A stretch of 18,433 bases of DNA from positions 1-18,433 of the forward strand of contig CAZMGG010000113.1 of assembly GCA_964565715.1 (NCBI GenBank), given 5' to 3'. Both the position numbers and the translations under genes were made by a program. Below are positions 11,851 through 18,433 of the stretch, piece by piece. The stretch's first letter is position 1; the number at the start of each line of letters is the position of its first letter. The notes beneath the pieces were generated by a model, which was not told where the DNA came from, did no database searches, and saw only the letters and a program-made list of their open reading frames with translations. The stretch comes from CAZMGG01 sp964565715. GTDB taxonomy: Bacteria > Planctomycetota > UBA1135 > UBA2386.

Positions 11851-13824
11851 CAGCGCCGCCGCCGCGGCGTTCCGCTGCAGCAGCCAGCCGACCCCGCCCA
11901 CCAGCAGCACGCCGCCCTGGAAGGCGTAGTAGATCCACAGCCCGCGGGCCAGCCCGCCGGCGAAGCCGTAGTTGTGCAGGCCGACGCCGAGCAGGTTGAC
12001 GTGGAACCAGGAGAACGCGACCACCATGCCGGTGAAGCCGGCGGCGAGGCAGAAGCCCCACTGCCGCAGCAGGCCCGACAGGCGGCCGTGCAGCATGGCG
12101 ATCTGGCACAGGCAGATCAGCAGCGCGCCGTTCTCCTTGGGATCCCAGCCCCAGAAGCGGCCCCAGGACTCGTTGGCCCAGATGCCGCCGAGGATCGTGC
12201 CGACCACCGAGAACAGCAGGCCGAAGCAGGTGGCGCCGTAGACCATCCGGTGCACGTCGCGATACCAGGCGTCGTCGCCGCGCCGGAAGCCCAGCGTGCG
12301 CAGGACCAGCCAGGCGCTGGCGATCAGTGCTGCCAGCATACCGCCGGCGTAGCCGATGTTGATGGTGGTGACGTGGGTGCTCAGCCAGAAGTTCGAACGC
12401 AGCACCGCCACCAGCGGCTGCAGGGTGTCCTTGCTGTCGGACACCTCGAACATGCGGGCGAGCTGGATGCCCAGCGGCAGCATCAGCGCCGCCACCGACA
12501 GGGCGATCCGCTTGCGGTTGATCGCCTCGAGCACCAGCCCCGCCAGCACGCCCACCGCGGTGATGAACAGGAACGTGTCGTAGAGGTTGGTGACCGGCGG
12601 ATGCCGGCGGATCACGCAGCGCAGCGTGATGTCGACGACCAGCAGCAGCAGGCCGAGGCCGGTCAGCGACATGCCGCCCCACCACAGACGGCGGCTGCGG
12701 GGCCAGAACCAGCCCACCGCCGCCAGCAGGAAGGCGAGCACGCCCGACTGCAGCGCCCGCCACTGCAGGTTCCAGCGGTGGTAGTCGGCCTCCAGGGTGA
12801 CGGTGCCGAGTTCGCCGCGGGCGGCGGCGGCGGCGCCGGTGGCGGCGCAGAGCGCCAGCAGTTCCTGCTGCCGGGCGGCCGCGTCGGCTGTGCCGAGCGC
12901 CCGTTCCCAGCCCGCCAGCAGGCCGAGCTGGCCGCGGATGTCGTCGCCGCGCAGCGCCGGCTGCACGATGTCGCCGGACTGCCACCAGGTCTCGCCGGCG
13001 GGCGGCGGCAGCAGGGCCGGGCCGCGCTCGTCGAAGCGCGCGATGTTCTGCAGGGCCAGCAGCAGGCGGCCCAGGTTGTCGTCGGCGTCGTTGGCGGTGG
13101 CGGGCTGGGCCAGCATCAGCTCGCCCATCGCCCGGGCCTGTCCCAGCAGCTCGCTGTAGGTGACCGTCTCGCGGCCGCCGAACAGGCCGCGCACGCGCTC
13201 GCCGCGCAACGCGAACGGCGTGCGCATCAGCTCGGGCACCATCCGCAGGGTGTGGTAGCCGTCGAGCTGGCCGGCCAGTTCGACGATGTGCTGCTGCAGC
13301 GCCGAGCGCTCCTTCTCCGGCGTGCGGCCGTAGTCGCGGGCGCGCTCGAACAGCCGCTCCGACACCGGTGCCAATTCGCGGTAGCTCAGGAACTCGAGCC
13401 GCATGCGCAGCACGGTCTCCTTGTCGATGCCGAGCTCGCCATAGACCTGGTTGTTCTCGATGCGGAACAGCGGGTAGCCGTCGGCCTGATCGAGGTGGAA
13501 CCAGACGTCGAGCAGCCACTCGATGGGTGACAGCGTCGCCGTCATCGGCGCGGTGATCTTCAGCGACCGGCTGCCGTGGATGCCGTAGAGGGCCACCGAC
13601 GCCACGGTGGTGAGCGGCTTGACCCGGCCGTCCTCCTGCGCCGGCAGCGCCGCCATGGCGGCGATCACCTGGTCGGGCCAGGGCTCGGTGCGCGGCGGGC
13701 TGGGGAGCGTGTGGATCGGGTCGGCCGGAGCCTGGGCGGCGGCCGGCGCCGCCGGGAAGGCAGCCAACGCGAACAGGCAGGGCAGGAGCCATGCCAGGGA
13801 CCATCTGCCGGACGAACTGCTCAT
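11839..13824 (-). CDS. ccsA: cytochrome c biogenesis protein CcsA (ResC) with long N-terminal domain
   Basis: Membrane heme handler of the System II pathway, which with ResB exports heme and ligates it to CxxCH motifs. 661 residues. Residues 1-31 are a signal-like helix (SLAWLLPCLFALAAFPAAPAAA). Residues about 32-355 form a large non-membrane, presumably periplasmic part, longer than in classic CcsA. From 357 to 650 there are about eight membrane segments. The tryptophan-rich heme motif WGRFWGWDPKE is at 554-564. Candidate heme-ligand histidines are H408 (HPPVTNLYDTFLF), H484 (STHVTTINIGYAG) and H608/H617 (FHVNLLGVGLHNYG). The ATG at 13824 overlaps the resB stop as ATGA, which decides the start. 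The frame also runs open upstream, inside resB. The stop lies in the sequence duplicated at the assembly gap. Confidence 0.94.
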   Translation of the reverse strand: MSSSSGRWSLAWLLPCLFALAAFPAAPAAAQAPADPIHTLPSPPRTEPWPDQVIAAMAALPAQEDGRVKPLTTVASVALYGIHGSRSLKITAPMTATLSPIEWLLDVWFHLDQADGYPLFRIENNQVYGELGIDKETVLRMRLEFLSYRELAPVSERLFERARDYGRTPEKERSALQQHIVELAGQLDGYHTLRMVPELMRTPFALRGERVRGLFGGRETVTYSELLGQARAMGELMLAQPATANDADDNLGRLLLALQNIARFDERGPALLPPPAGETWWQSGDIVQPALRGDDIRGQLGLLAGWERALGTADAAARQQELLALCAATGAAAAARGELGTVTLEADYHRWNLQWRALQSGVLAFLLAAVGWFWPRSRRLWWGGMSLTGLGLLLLVVDITLRCVIRRHPPVTNLYDTFLFITAVGVLAGLVLEAINRKRIALSVAALMLPLGIQLARMFEVSDSKDTLQPLVAVLRSNFWLSTHVTTINIGYAGGMLAALIASAWLVLRTLGFRRGDDAWYRDVHRMVYGATCFGLLFSVVGTILGGIWANESWGRFWGWDPKENGALLICLCQIAMLHGRLSGLLRQWGFCLAAGFTGMVVAFSWFHVNLLGVGLHNYGFAGGLARGLWIYYAFQGGVLLVGGVGWLLQRNAAAAALAAT

Positions 13825-15029
13825 GTCGTGCTCCCTGCCGTCCTGGCCTGGTCGAGTTCCCGCTGCGAGTAGCGCCACAGCCGGCTGCCGAAGTGCACCA
13901 GCAGGCCGAGCCCGATCACCGCGCAGGCCAGGATCTCCCAGCGGTCCGACGGGTTGCTGGCGACCTCGAACACCGAGTACCACGGCGGGCCCGAGCCGTC
14001 CTGCGGCCCCCAGTTGGTCTGGTAGAAGACCAGCCCGCCCTCGCGCAGCGGCGCGTTCATGGTGATGTGCTGGGCGCGCTCGCGGCCGTCCTTCTGCACG
14101 GTCACGTAGCTGCTGTACTCGCGGACGATGCGGCTGCCCGGGTGGTCGTCCTTGACGAAGCGATCGAGGCGCACGCTGAACGGCAGCGGCCACGTCACGC
14201 GGCGCAGGTCGAGGTGCCAGGTCTGGCCGCCGGCGGTGAAGGTGAACGGATAGCGGCGGTCGTCGAACGGCCGCAGCTCGGCGCCCCACAGGATGCCCTC
14301 GCTGCTCGTGCCGGTCTGCGTGTCGGTCACCGTCACGTAGCAGCCCGCCATCTCCTGTTCGCGGTCCTTGGCGGCCTCGCGCCGCTGCAGATAGACGCCG
14401 TCCACCACCGGCACGTCGACGTTGAACATCGGCCCCTTCAGGCGGGGCGAGCAGTTGCGCAGGTAGTGCGTCACCTGCAACCGGAACGGCAGCTCACCGG
14501 TGGCCACCGTCACCGGCCGGCCGGGCGCGGCGTCGGCGATGGCGTCGGCCGGCAGCACCCGCTCGACCATCGCGTCGCCGTCCTGGCGCAGCAGCGCCAG
14601 TTCGTAGTCGTGGAAGCTGACGTAGACCGAGCCGCTGCGGCCCTCGTAGAGCGCCAGGTGACCGGCGTGCGAGAAGTGCAGCTTGACGAAGCCGGCCAGC
14701 AGCAGTGACATGATCCCGAGGTGGGTCAGCAGGATGCCGCCGTTCTGCCAGCGCCGCCGCAGGCGCACCACGCCGCCGACCAGCAGGTTGAGGAACAGCA
14801 CGACCATCAGCGGGTAGGCGCCCGGCAGCGGGAACTTGATCATCCGGTCGCTGCCCGGCCAGCGGAACAGGTCCACCGCCACCACCCACGACTCGAAGTA
14901 GTCCTTCTGCACCTGCCAGAGGCCCTGCTCGACCTGGGCGATGGTGCCGAGATAGGTCAGCAGCGCCAGCAGCAGCAGCACCGCGACGGTGAGCTTCATC
15001 GAGCCGAGCAGATCCCAAAGCGGCTTCAT
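13821..15029 (-). CDS. resB: cytochrome c biogenesis protein ResB (Ccs1)
   Basis: Partner of CcsA in System II heme delivery. 402 residues. Membrane helices lie at about 12-30 (LTVAVLLLLALLTYLGTIAQ), 68-88 (AYPLMVVLFLNLLVGG), 97-116 (GILLTHLGIMSLLLAGF) and 364-383 (EILACAVIGLGLLVHFG). The large loop 117-363 faces the periplasm, as in ResB, and includes GLVFYQTNWGP, a typical late-loop motif. The opening WDLLGSMKLTVAVLLLL is the classic ResB start. Both ends overlap neighbours: the ATG at 15029 with the lipoprotein stop and its stop with the ccsA start, so lipoprotein, ResB and CcsA should be made together. No frameshift or missing block is visible. Confidence 0.92.
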   Translation of the reverse strand: MKPLWDLLGSMKLTVAVLLLLALLTYLGTIAQVEQGLWQVQKDYFESWVVAVDLFRWPGSDRMIKFPLPGAYPLMVVLFLNLLVGGVVRLRRRWQNGGILLTHLGIMSLLLAGFVKLHFSHAGHLALYEGRSGSVYVSFHDYELALLRQDGDAMVERVLPADAIADAAPGRPVTVATGELPFRLQVTHYLRNCSPRLKGPMFNVDVPVVDGVYLQRREAAKDREQEMAGCYVTVTDTQTGTSSEGILWGAELRPFDDRRYPFTFTAGGQTWHLDLRRVTWPLPFSVRLDRFVKDDHPGSRIVREYSSYVTVQKDGRERAQHITMNAPLREGGLVFYQTNWGPQDGSGPPWYSVFEVASNPSDRWEILACAVIGLGLLVHFGSRLWRYSQRELDQARTAGSTT

Positions 15030-16177
15030 CGCGCCTCCTGCCAGCGCAGACCGTCACAGAACTGCAGCAGGGCCTGCCGCTGCACCGTGGCCTCGGCGAG
15101 CGGCCCCACCAGCTTGAGGAACAGGGTGCCCTGCGGCCGGGTGGCCACCACGCCGAGGAGCAGGGCGCCGGGCACGTTCTGCCCGGTCATGGCGTTCTTG
15201 TAGTCGCCCTGCGCCTCGATCAGCACGCCCTCGCCGCCGAGCATCGGCACCTTCGGCAGCGCCTGCAGCTCGGCCTCGCCGAGCGGCGGCAGGCCGCACT
15301 CGCGGCGCCAGCGGTCGGCGGTCTCGCGCAGGCCGCCGCCGTCGCCGCCGAGCACCGTCACCGCGCATTCGGTGGCCTCGCCGATCCGGTAGTCGAACAG
15401 CCGGAAGCCGGTCTTCGGCTGCAGGCGCCAGCCCGGCGGCGCCACGCCCACCTGCAGGCCCTGGTCTTCGCCGTGGCCGAGGTCGTCGCCGGGCGGCTCT
15501 GCGCCGGCGCCCTGGCTGCTGCCCTGGCCGTGGGTCGGCGCCGCGGCCGCGGCGCCCGGCGTCGCCGGCCGGATCGCCGGAGCCAGCTGCAGGAACCGCT
15601 CCCGCTCGGCAGCGACCGTCGCCTGCGGCCCGGTCATCTTCAGCGTGACGATGCCGCCGTCGGGCTTCTGCGCGATCAGGCCCAGCAGGGCCTGGCCTTC
15701 CTTGCCGCCGAAGCTGCCCGCGGCCTCGACCAGCACCGCCGGCCGCTCCAGCAGGGTGTGGCCCGGCTCGCCCACCGGCATCGCCGGCATGCCGAACTGG
15801 CCGCGCCAGCGGTCGGCGTTCTCCTGCACCGAGCCGAACAGGCCGGTGGTCAGGTAGCACTCGGCAGAGAGCGCCGCGTCCCCGACCTGCCAGTCGAGGT
15901 CGCGCATCGTCCGGCTCGGCCGCGCGGTCCAGCCCTCCGGGGTGGGCGCCGCGTAGGCGGGCGCCATGGCGGTGGCGCCGGCGGCGGGCCCGGCGGTGCC
16001 GTGGGCGGCCCCGGGCATCTGGCCGAGCCCGAAGCGATCGCGGGTCGACTGGCCCGGCACGATCGGCCGGCCGGCGGTGGGATGGGTGGCCTCGGGACCG
16101 AACGCGGCGGCGTCCTTGCCGCAGCCGGCGAGCACCAGCAGGGCGGCGCAGCCGGCGATGTTGCACAACCGGATCAT
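15026..16177 (-). CDS. lipoprotein with an internally duplicated domain, in the resB-ccsA operon
   Basis: 383 residues. Lipoprotein signal 1-18 with lipobox LAG-C19. A low-complexity Gly/Ala/Pro stretch (20-78) follows. Then come two copies of a domain of about 125 residues: copy one 80-203 (PEGW, then ENADRWRGQFGMP, then AVLVEAAGSFGGK, GLIAQKPDGGIVTLKMTGP) and copy two 248-378 (PPGW, then ETADRWRRECGLP, then GVLIEAQGDYKNA, GVVATRPQGTLFLKLVGP). A Gly/Ser/Asp linker (204-247) separates them. I cannot name the domain. Its position, overlapping resB by four bases, suggests a periplasmic helper in cytochrome c maturation. The ATG at 16177 gives the lipobox at the right distance; there is no Shine-Dalgarno, but TATGAT lies 15 bases upstream. 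Confidence 0.85.
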   Translation of the reverse strand: MIRLCNIAGCAALLVLAGCGKDAAAFGPEATHPTAGRPIVPGQSTRDRFGLGQMPGAAHGTAGPAAGATAMAPAYAAPTPEGWTARPSRTMRDLDWQVGDAALSAECYLTTGLFGSVQENADRWRGQFGMPAMPVGEPGHTLLERPAVLVEAAGSFGGKEGQALLGLIAQKPDGGIVTLKMTGPQATVAAERERFLQLAPAIRPATPGAAAAAPTHGQGSSQGAGAEPPGDDLGHGEDQGLQVGVAPPGWRLQPKTGFRLFDYRIGEATECAVTVLGGDGGGLRETADRWRRECGLPPLGEAELQALPKVPMLGGEGVLIEAQGDYKNAMTGQNVPGALLLGVVATRPQGTLFLKLVGPLAEATVQRQALLQFCDGLRWQEAR

Positions 16178-16192
16178 GATGGTGGGCGGCGG

Positions 16193-16198
16193 ATCATA
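16193..16198 (-). promoter_or_regulatory. -10-like TATGAT upstream of the lipoprotein-resB-ccsA operon
   Basis: TATGAT matches the -10 consensus at five of six positions, 15 bases before the ATG at 16177 in the gap after the polyprenyl synthase gene. No convincing -35 is present 16-18 bases further upstream. It is the likeliest start point for the cytochrome maturation operon. Confidence 0.42.
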
Positions 16199-16261
16199 CG
16201 ACGCGGTCGCCGGCACCCCATGGGAACCGGCCCGCGGAGGCCGAATTGCCCCGCGCGCCGC

Positions 16262-17257
16262 CTACGCCCTTCGGCTGAGCACGAACGCGGCGATCTGGTG
16301 CAGGGCGTCGCGGGCCGGCCCCTCGGGCAGGGCGCCCAGCGCCGCGCGGGCCCGCTGCAGCCGCCGTTCGGCCTCGTTCATCGCGTAGCCCACGGCCTCG
16401 GCCAGCGGGAAGCCCGCCTTCAGCCGCCGCATCGCCGCCGCCGGATCGCCGTCCATGAGCTGGCGCAGCCGCTCGCCGGCGCCGGGCTCGCGGGCCACCA
16501 GCCACAGGAGCGGCAGGGTCAGCTTGCCCTTGGCGAGATCGGTGCCGAGCGACTTGCCCACCACCGCCTCGTCGCCGTCCAGGTCGAGGCAGTCGTCGAC
16601 GATCTGGAAGGCGATGCCGAGTTCGGTGCCGAACTGCTCGAGGGCCTGGCAGCGCCCCTCGTTGGCCCCGGCGTAGTGGGCGCCGAGCCGGCAGGCCGCC
16701 GCGTACAGGCTGGCGGTCTTGTCGGCGATGACCTCGAAGTAGCGCGCCTCGGTCCAGGCGAAGTCGAAGCGGTGCAGGACCTGGGTGATCTCGCCCTGGC
16801 AGATCACGCGCACGGTCTCCGCCAGCCAGCGGGCGCAGGTCGGGTCGTCGAGTTGCACCGCCATGCGGAAGGCGAGCGCGTAGATGTAGTCGCCGAGCAG
16901 CACCGCCACCTCGACCCCCGACATGGCGTTCACCGTCGGGATGCGGCGGCGGATGCGGGCGCCGTCCAGCACGTCGTCGTGCACCAGGGTCGCGGTGTGC
17001 AGCAGTTCCACCACCTTCCCCACCTGCAGGTGGGCGTCGGGGAGGCCCTCGGCGTGGGCGCTGCCGCGCACCGCCATGCCGCACAGGAACACCAGCGCCG
17101 GCCGGAGCTGCTTGCCCCGGTAGCCCGACACCATCTCCACCAGCGCCCCCATCTCCCGGTGCCGCGGCGCCAGATCGCGCAGCAACTCGCGATTGAGTCG
17201 CTCCAGCTTGGGCCGCACCAGGGCGGTCAGGTCCTGCAGGGGAAGGATGTCGGTCAA
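16262..17257 (-). CDS. polyprenyl diphosphate synthase (all-trans, IspA/IspB family)
   Basis: Condenses isopentenyl diphosphate units onto an allylic diphosphate to make a long prenyl chain, probably the quinone side chain. With the TTG at 17257 it has 331 residues. It shows GKQLRPAL (48-55), the first aspartate-rich motif HDDVLD (93-98) with RxRR following, KTASL (180-184), the second aspartate-rich motif DDCLD (221-225), and GKSLGTDLAKGKLTLP (234-249). The residues before the first DDxxD fit a long-chain enzyme, but product length cannot be read with certainty. Start: the frame is open to a TTG at 17317 (351 residues). No in-frame ATG precedes the conserved core; I prefer 17257 because GAGG lies five bases upstream and the length fits the family. 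Confidence 0.9.
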   Translation of the reverse strand: MTDILPLQDLTALVRPKLERLNRELLRDLAPRHREMGALVEMVSGYRGKQLRPALVFLCGMAVRGSAHAEGLPDAHLQVGKVVELLHTATLVHDDVLDGARIRRRIPTVNAMSGVEVAVLLGDYIYALAFRMAVQLDDPTCARWLAETVRVICQGEITQVLHRFDFAWTEARYFEVIADKTASLYAAACRLGAHYAGANEGRCQALEQFGTELGIAFQIVDDCLDLDGDEAVVGKSLGTDLAKGKLTLPLLWLVAREPGAGERLRQLMDGDPAAAMRRLKAGFPLAEAVGYAMNEAERRLQRARAALGALPEGPARDALHQIAAFVLSRRA

Positions 17258-17354
17258 CGGGGCCTCGGGGTCGATGCGCGGCCGGGCATGAAACCGGGTG
17301 GCGGGGTGGCGGCGCAACGGCGGATCGGCGTTCGGCGGGCGAAAACCGGTCCGG

Positions 17355-17367
17355 CCTGGCGGCCAGG
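17355..17367 (-). terminator. possible weak terminator after tatA
   Basis: CCTGG and CCAGG arms around a three-base loop; on the minus strand a second short CCGG-A-CCGG hairpin and then TTTT follow within about 15 bases. It lies ten bases after the tatA stop. The stems are short, so termination is uncertain. Confidence 0.3.
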
Positions 17368-17376
17368 AGCCGGCCC

Positions 17377-17565
17377 TCAGCCGGAGTTCTTGCCCTCGCC
17401 GGACTGCGACGACGCGTTGCCCTCGTCGCCGCCCTTCAGGCCCTTCTTGAACTCGGAGATGCCGGAGCCGAGCGAACGGGCCATGCCGGGGATCCGGTGG
17501 CCGAACAGGAGGAGGGCCACCACCAGGACGGCGATCAGCTCCCAGTGACCGAGGAAGGCGAACAT
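17377..17565 (-). CDS. tatA: Sec-independent translocase protein TatA/TatE
   Basis: Pore-forming subunit of the twin-arginine pathway, which exports folded proteins. 62 residues, near the family minimum. The layout is canonical: a short periplasmic start (MFAFLGHWE), one membrane helix (about 9-21, LIAVLVVALLLFG), the hinge FG, the amphipathic helix (RIPGMARSLGSGISEFKKGL, about 24-43), and a polar Gly/Ser/Asp tail. SEFKKG closes the helix as in most TatA proteins. The ATG at 17565 has GAGG nine bases upstream. No tatC is in the window. None of the secreted proteins here has an obvious RR motif, so its clients lie elsewhere. Confidence 0.93.
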   Translation of the reverse strand: MFAFLGHWELIAVLVVALLLFGHRIPGMARSLGSGISEFKKGLKGGDEGNASSQSGEGKNSG

Positions 17566-17659
17566 CTTGGGACCTCAGAAAGCGGGGATCATAACGATGG
17601 GCCGGCGCGGCACCAGGAGCGGGGCGAATGCGGCGCGGGCCATCGGTGTTTCACCGGGC

Positions 17660-18118
17660 TCAGGCCGAGCCGGTCCGGCCGGCGGCGGCGTCTTGTTCGG
17701 CGAGCCAGCGCCGCCAGGCGGCGGCATCGTCGCCCAGGTCCCGGCCGGCGATGCGGGCGAGGTGCTGCCGGCTGGTCTGCCGGACCTGGGGATCCGCCGA
17801 CTCCAGGGCGCCGACCAGCAGCCGGGCCGCCTCCAGGCGTTTGCCGGCGCCGTCCTGGCCGTCGGCGGCGCGGGCCTTGCCGAAGTCGCGCATCGCCGCC
17901 AGCACCGAGGTCAGCATGGCGTGCAGGCGCAGGGACTCGCCCCACAGCAGCAGCACGTAGAGGCAGAGCAGCCCGAGGCAGAAGCGCAGCACGAAGTCGT
18001 CGCCGAACCGGCTGGTCAGCGCCTGGACACCCGGCAGCCAGTGTTCGAACCAGACCAGCAGGCAGACGCCGAGCAGCAGCAGCGGCGTCAGCATCCGGAA
18101 CCACTGGCCTGGCTTCAT
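17660..18118 (-). CDS. membrane protein with a short HEAT-like C-terminal domain, unknown function
   Basis: 152 residues. Two membrane helices, about 9-29 (MLTPLLLLGVCLLVWFEHWL) and 44-60 (RFCLGLLCLYVLLLWG), are followed by a cytoplasmic or periplasmic helical part. Residues 95-125 read as one HEAT-like unit (RLEAARLLVGALESADPQVR, then TSRQHLARIAG) and then GDDAAAWRRWLAEQ (129-142). This last W-x-x-W motif resembles the REFEDWQRWL tail of the secreted HEAT protein at 2714-3547. The gene lies five bases after the sucD stop and 94 bases before tatA, so it could share the sucD transcript. No enzyme motif is visible, and I cannot assign a function. Confidence 0.78.
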   Translation of the reverse strand: MKPGQWFRMLTPLLLLGVCLLVWFEHWLPGVQALTSRFGDDFVLRFCLGLLCLYVLLLWGESLRLHAMLTSVLAAMRDFGKARAADGQDGAGKRLEAARLLVGALESADPQVRQTSRQHLARIAGRDLGDDAAAWRRWLAEQDAAAGRTGSA

Positions 18119-18123
18119 GCGGG

Positions 18124-18433
18124 CTAGCGGGCGGCGGTCTTCCGGCCCAGCACCTCGGCCATGGTGGCGCCGAGCACCGACGGCGTGTCGCAGACGTGCA
18201 CGCCGGCCCGCTGCATCGCCGCCTTCTTGTCCTTGGCGGTGCCCTTGCCGCCGCTGATGATCGCGCCGGCGTGGCCCATCCGCTTGCCGGGCGGCGCCGT
18301 GGCGCCGGCGATGAAGCCCACCACCGGCTTCTTCACGTGCTGGCGGATGAAGTCGCTGGCCTCCTCCTCGGCGGTGCCGCCGATCTCGCCGATCATGATG
18401 ATGCCCTCGGTCTGCGGGTCGTCCTGGAACAGC
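18124..18433 (-). CDS. sucD: succinate-CoA ligase alpha subunit SucD, C-terminal part (5' end outside window)
   Basis: Alpha subunit of succinyl-CoA synthetase of the citric acid cycle; it binds CoA and carries the phosphohistidine. About 103 C-terminal codons are visible. IMIGEIGGTAEEEASDFI, KPVVGFIAGATAPPGKRMGH and AGAIISGGKGTAKDK match the ligase domain closely. The histidine of MGHAGAI is the phosphorylated residue of the family. The C-terminus, PSVLGATMAEVLG, ends as in other SucD proteins, so the 3' end is complete and only the start lies beyond the window. A sucC would be expected upstream, outside this window. Confidence 0.95.
   Translation of the reverse strand, partial: LFQDDPQTEGIIMIGEIGGTAEEEASDFIRQHVKKPVVGFIAGATAPPGKRMGHAGAIISGGKGTAKDKKAAMQRAGVHVCDTPSVLGATMAEVLGRKTAAR

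Noticed and set aside
11974..13530. Plus-strand 518-codon frame opposite ccsA
   Set aside because: Antisense of a gene with clear CcsA motifs; composition is Gln/Ala/Arg-rich without any domain.
15473..17548. Plus-strand open frame of 691 codons opposite three minus-strand genes
   Set aside because: Its translation is Arg/Gly/Ala/His-rich low complexity; it is the antisense of the lipoprotein, polyprenyl synthase and tatA genes, all of which have family motifs. High GC keeps antisense frames open.

Overview
The window is a very GC-rich bacterial chromosome segment. I infer Planctomycetota, at phylum level only. The reasons are gene content and style: a protein with two DUF1080 domains, a di-heme peroxidase with a low-complexity secreted C-terminal domain, a TPR/DUF2911 protein, HEAT-like secreted proteins, CcsA with a long N-terminal periplasmic part, and leaders with a -10-like hexamer but no Shine-Dalgarno. 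No rRNA or marker gene is present to confirm this.

Layout. (1) 1-2578, minus strand: a sugar-nucleotide operon read right to left (UDP-glucuronate 4-epimerase-like, second UDP-sugar epimerase, sugar-1-phosphate nucleotidyltransferase), joined by two ATGA start/stop overlaps; the last gene runs off the window. (2) 2714-3547 plus and 3571-4605 minus: a secreted HEAT-like protein and a secreted TPR/DUF2911 protein, convergent. (3) 4773-6446 plus: a secreted di-heme cytochrome c peroxidase. (4) 6447-10343: an accessory island, lower in GC from about 6900 to 9350, flanked by broken copies of the peroxidase and DUF1080 genes. Inside is a minus-strand cluster: a sigma-70-like regulator, two paralogous small proteins of about 120 aa, a 438-aa cysteine-rich protein and a small lipoprotein. 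(5) 10344-17257, minus strand: polyprenyl synthase, a lipoprotein with a duplicated domain, ResB, CcsA and a secreted double-DUF1080 protein. The lipoprotein, resB and ccsA are translationally chained and form a System II cytochrome c maturation module, which fits the nearby c-type peroxidase. (6) 17377-18433, minus strand: tatA, a small membrane protein and the 3' end of sucD. The C-terminal third of the window therefore serves respiration, export and quinone-chain synthesis.

Assembly note: 11696-11795 is exactly 100 N and is flanked by an identical 55-base sequence on both sides. This is most simply two contigs that overlap by one k-mer, so the true gap is probably zero.

The most interesting region is the island. 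Its sigma-like gene carries a tract of 8-bp tandem repeats just after the start. The only start codon with a strong Shine-Dalgarno is out of frame with the body by exactly one repeat unit, which suggests a phase-variable switch. The downstream proteins match no family I can name with confidence.
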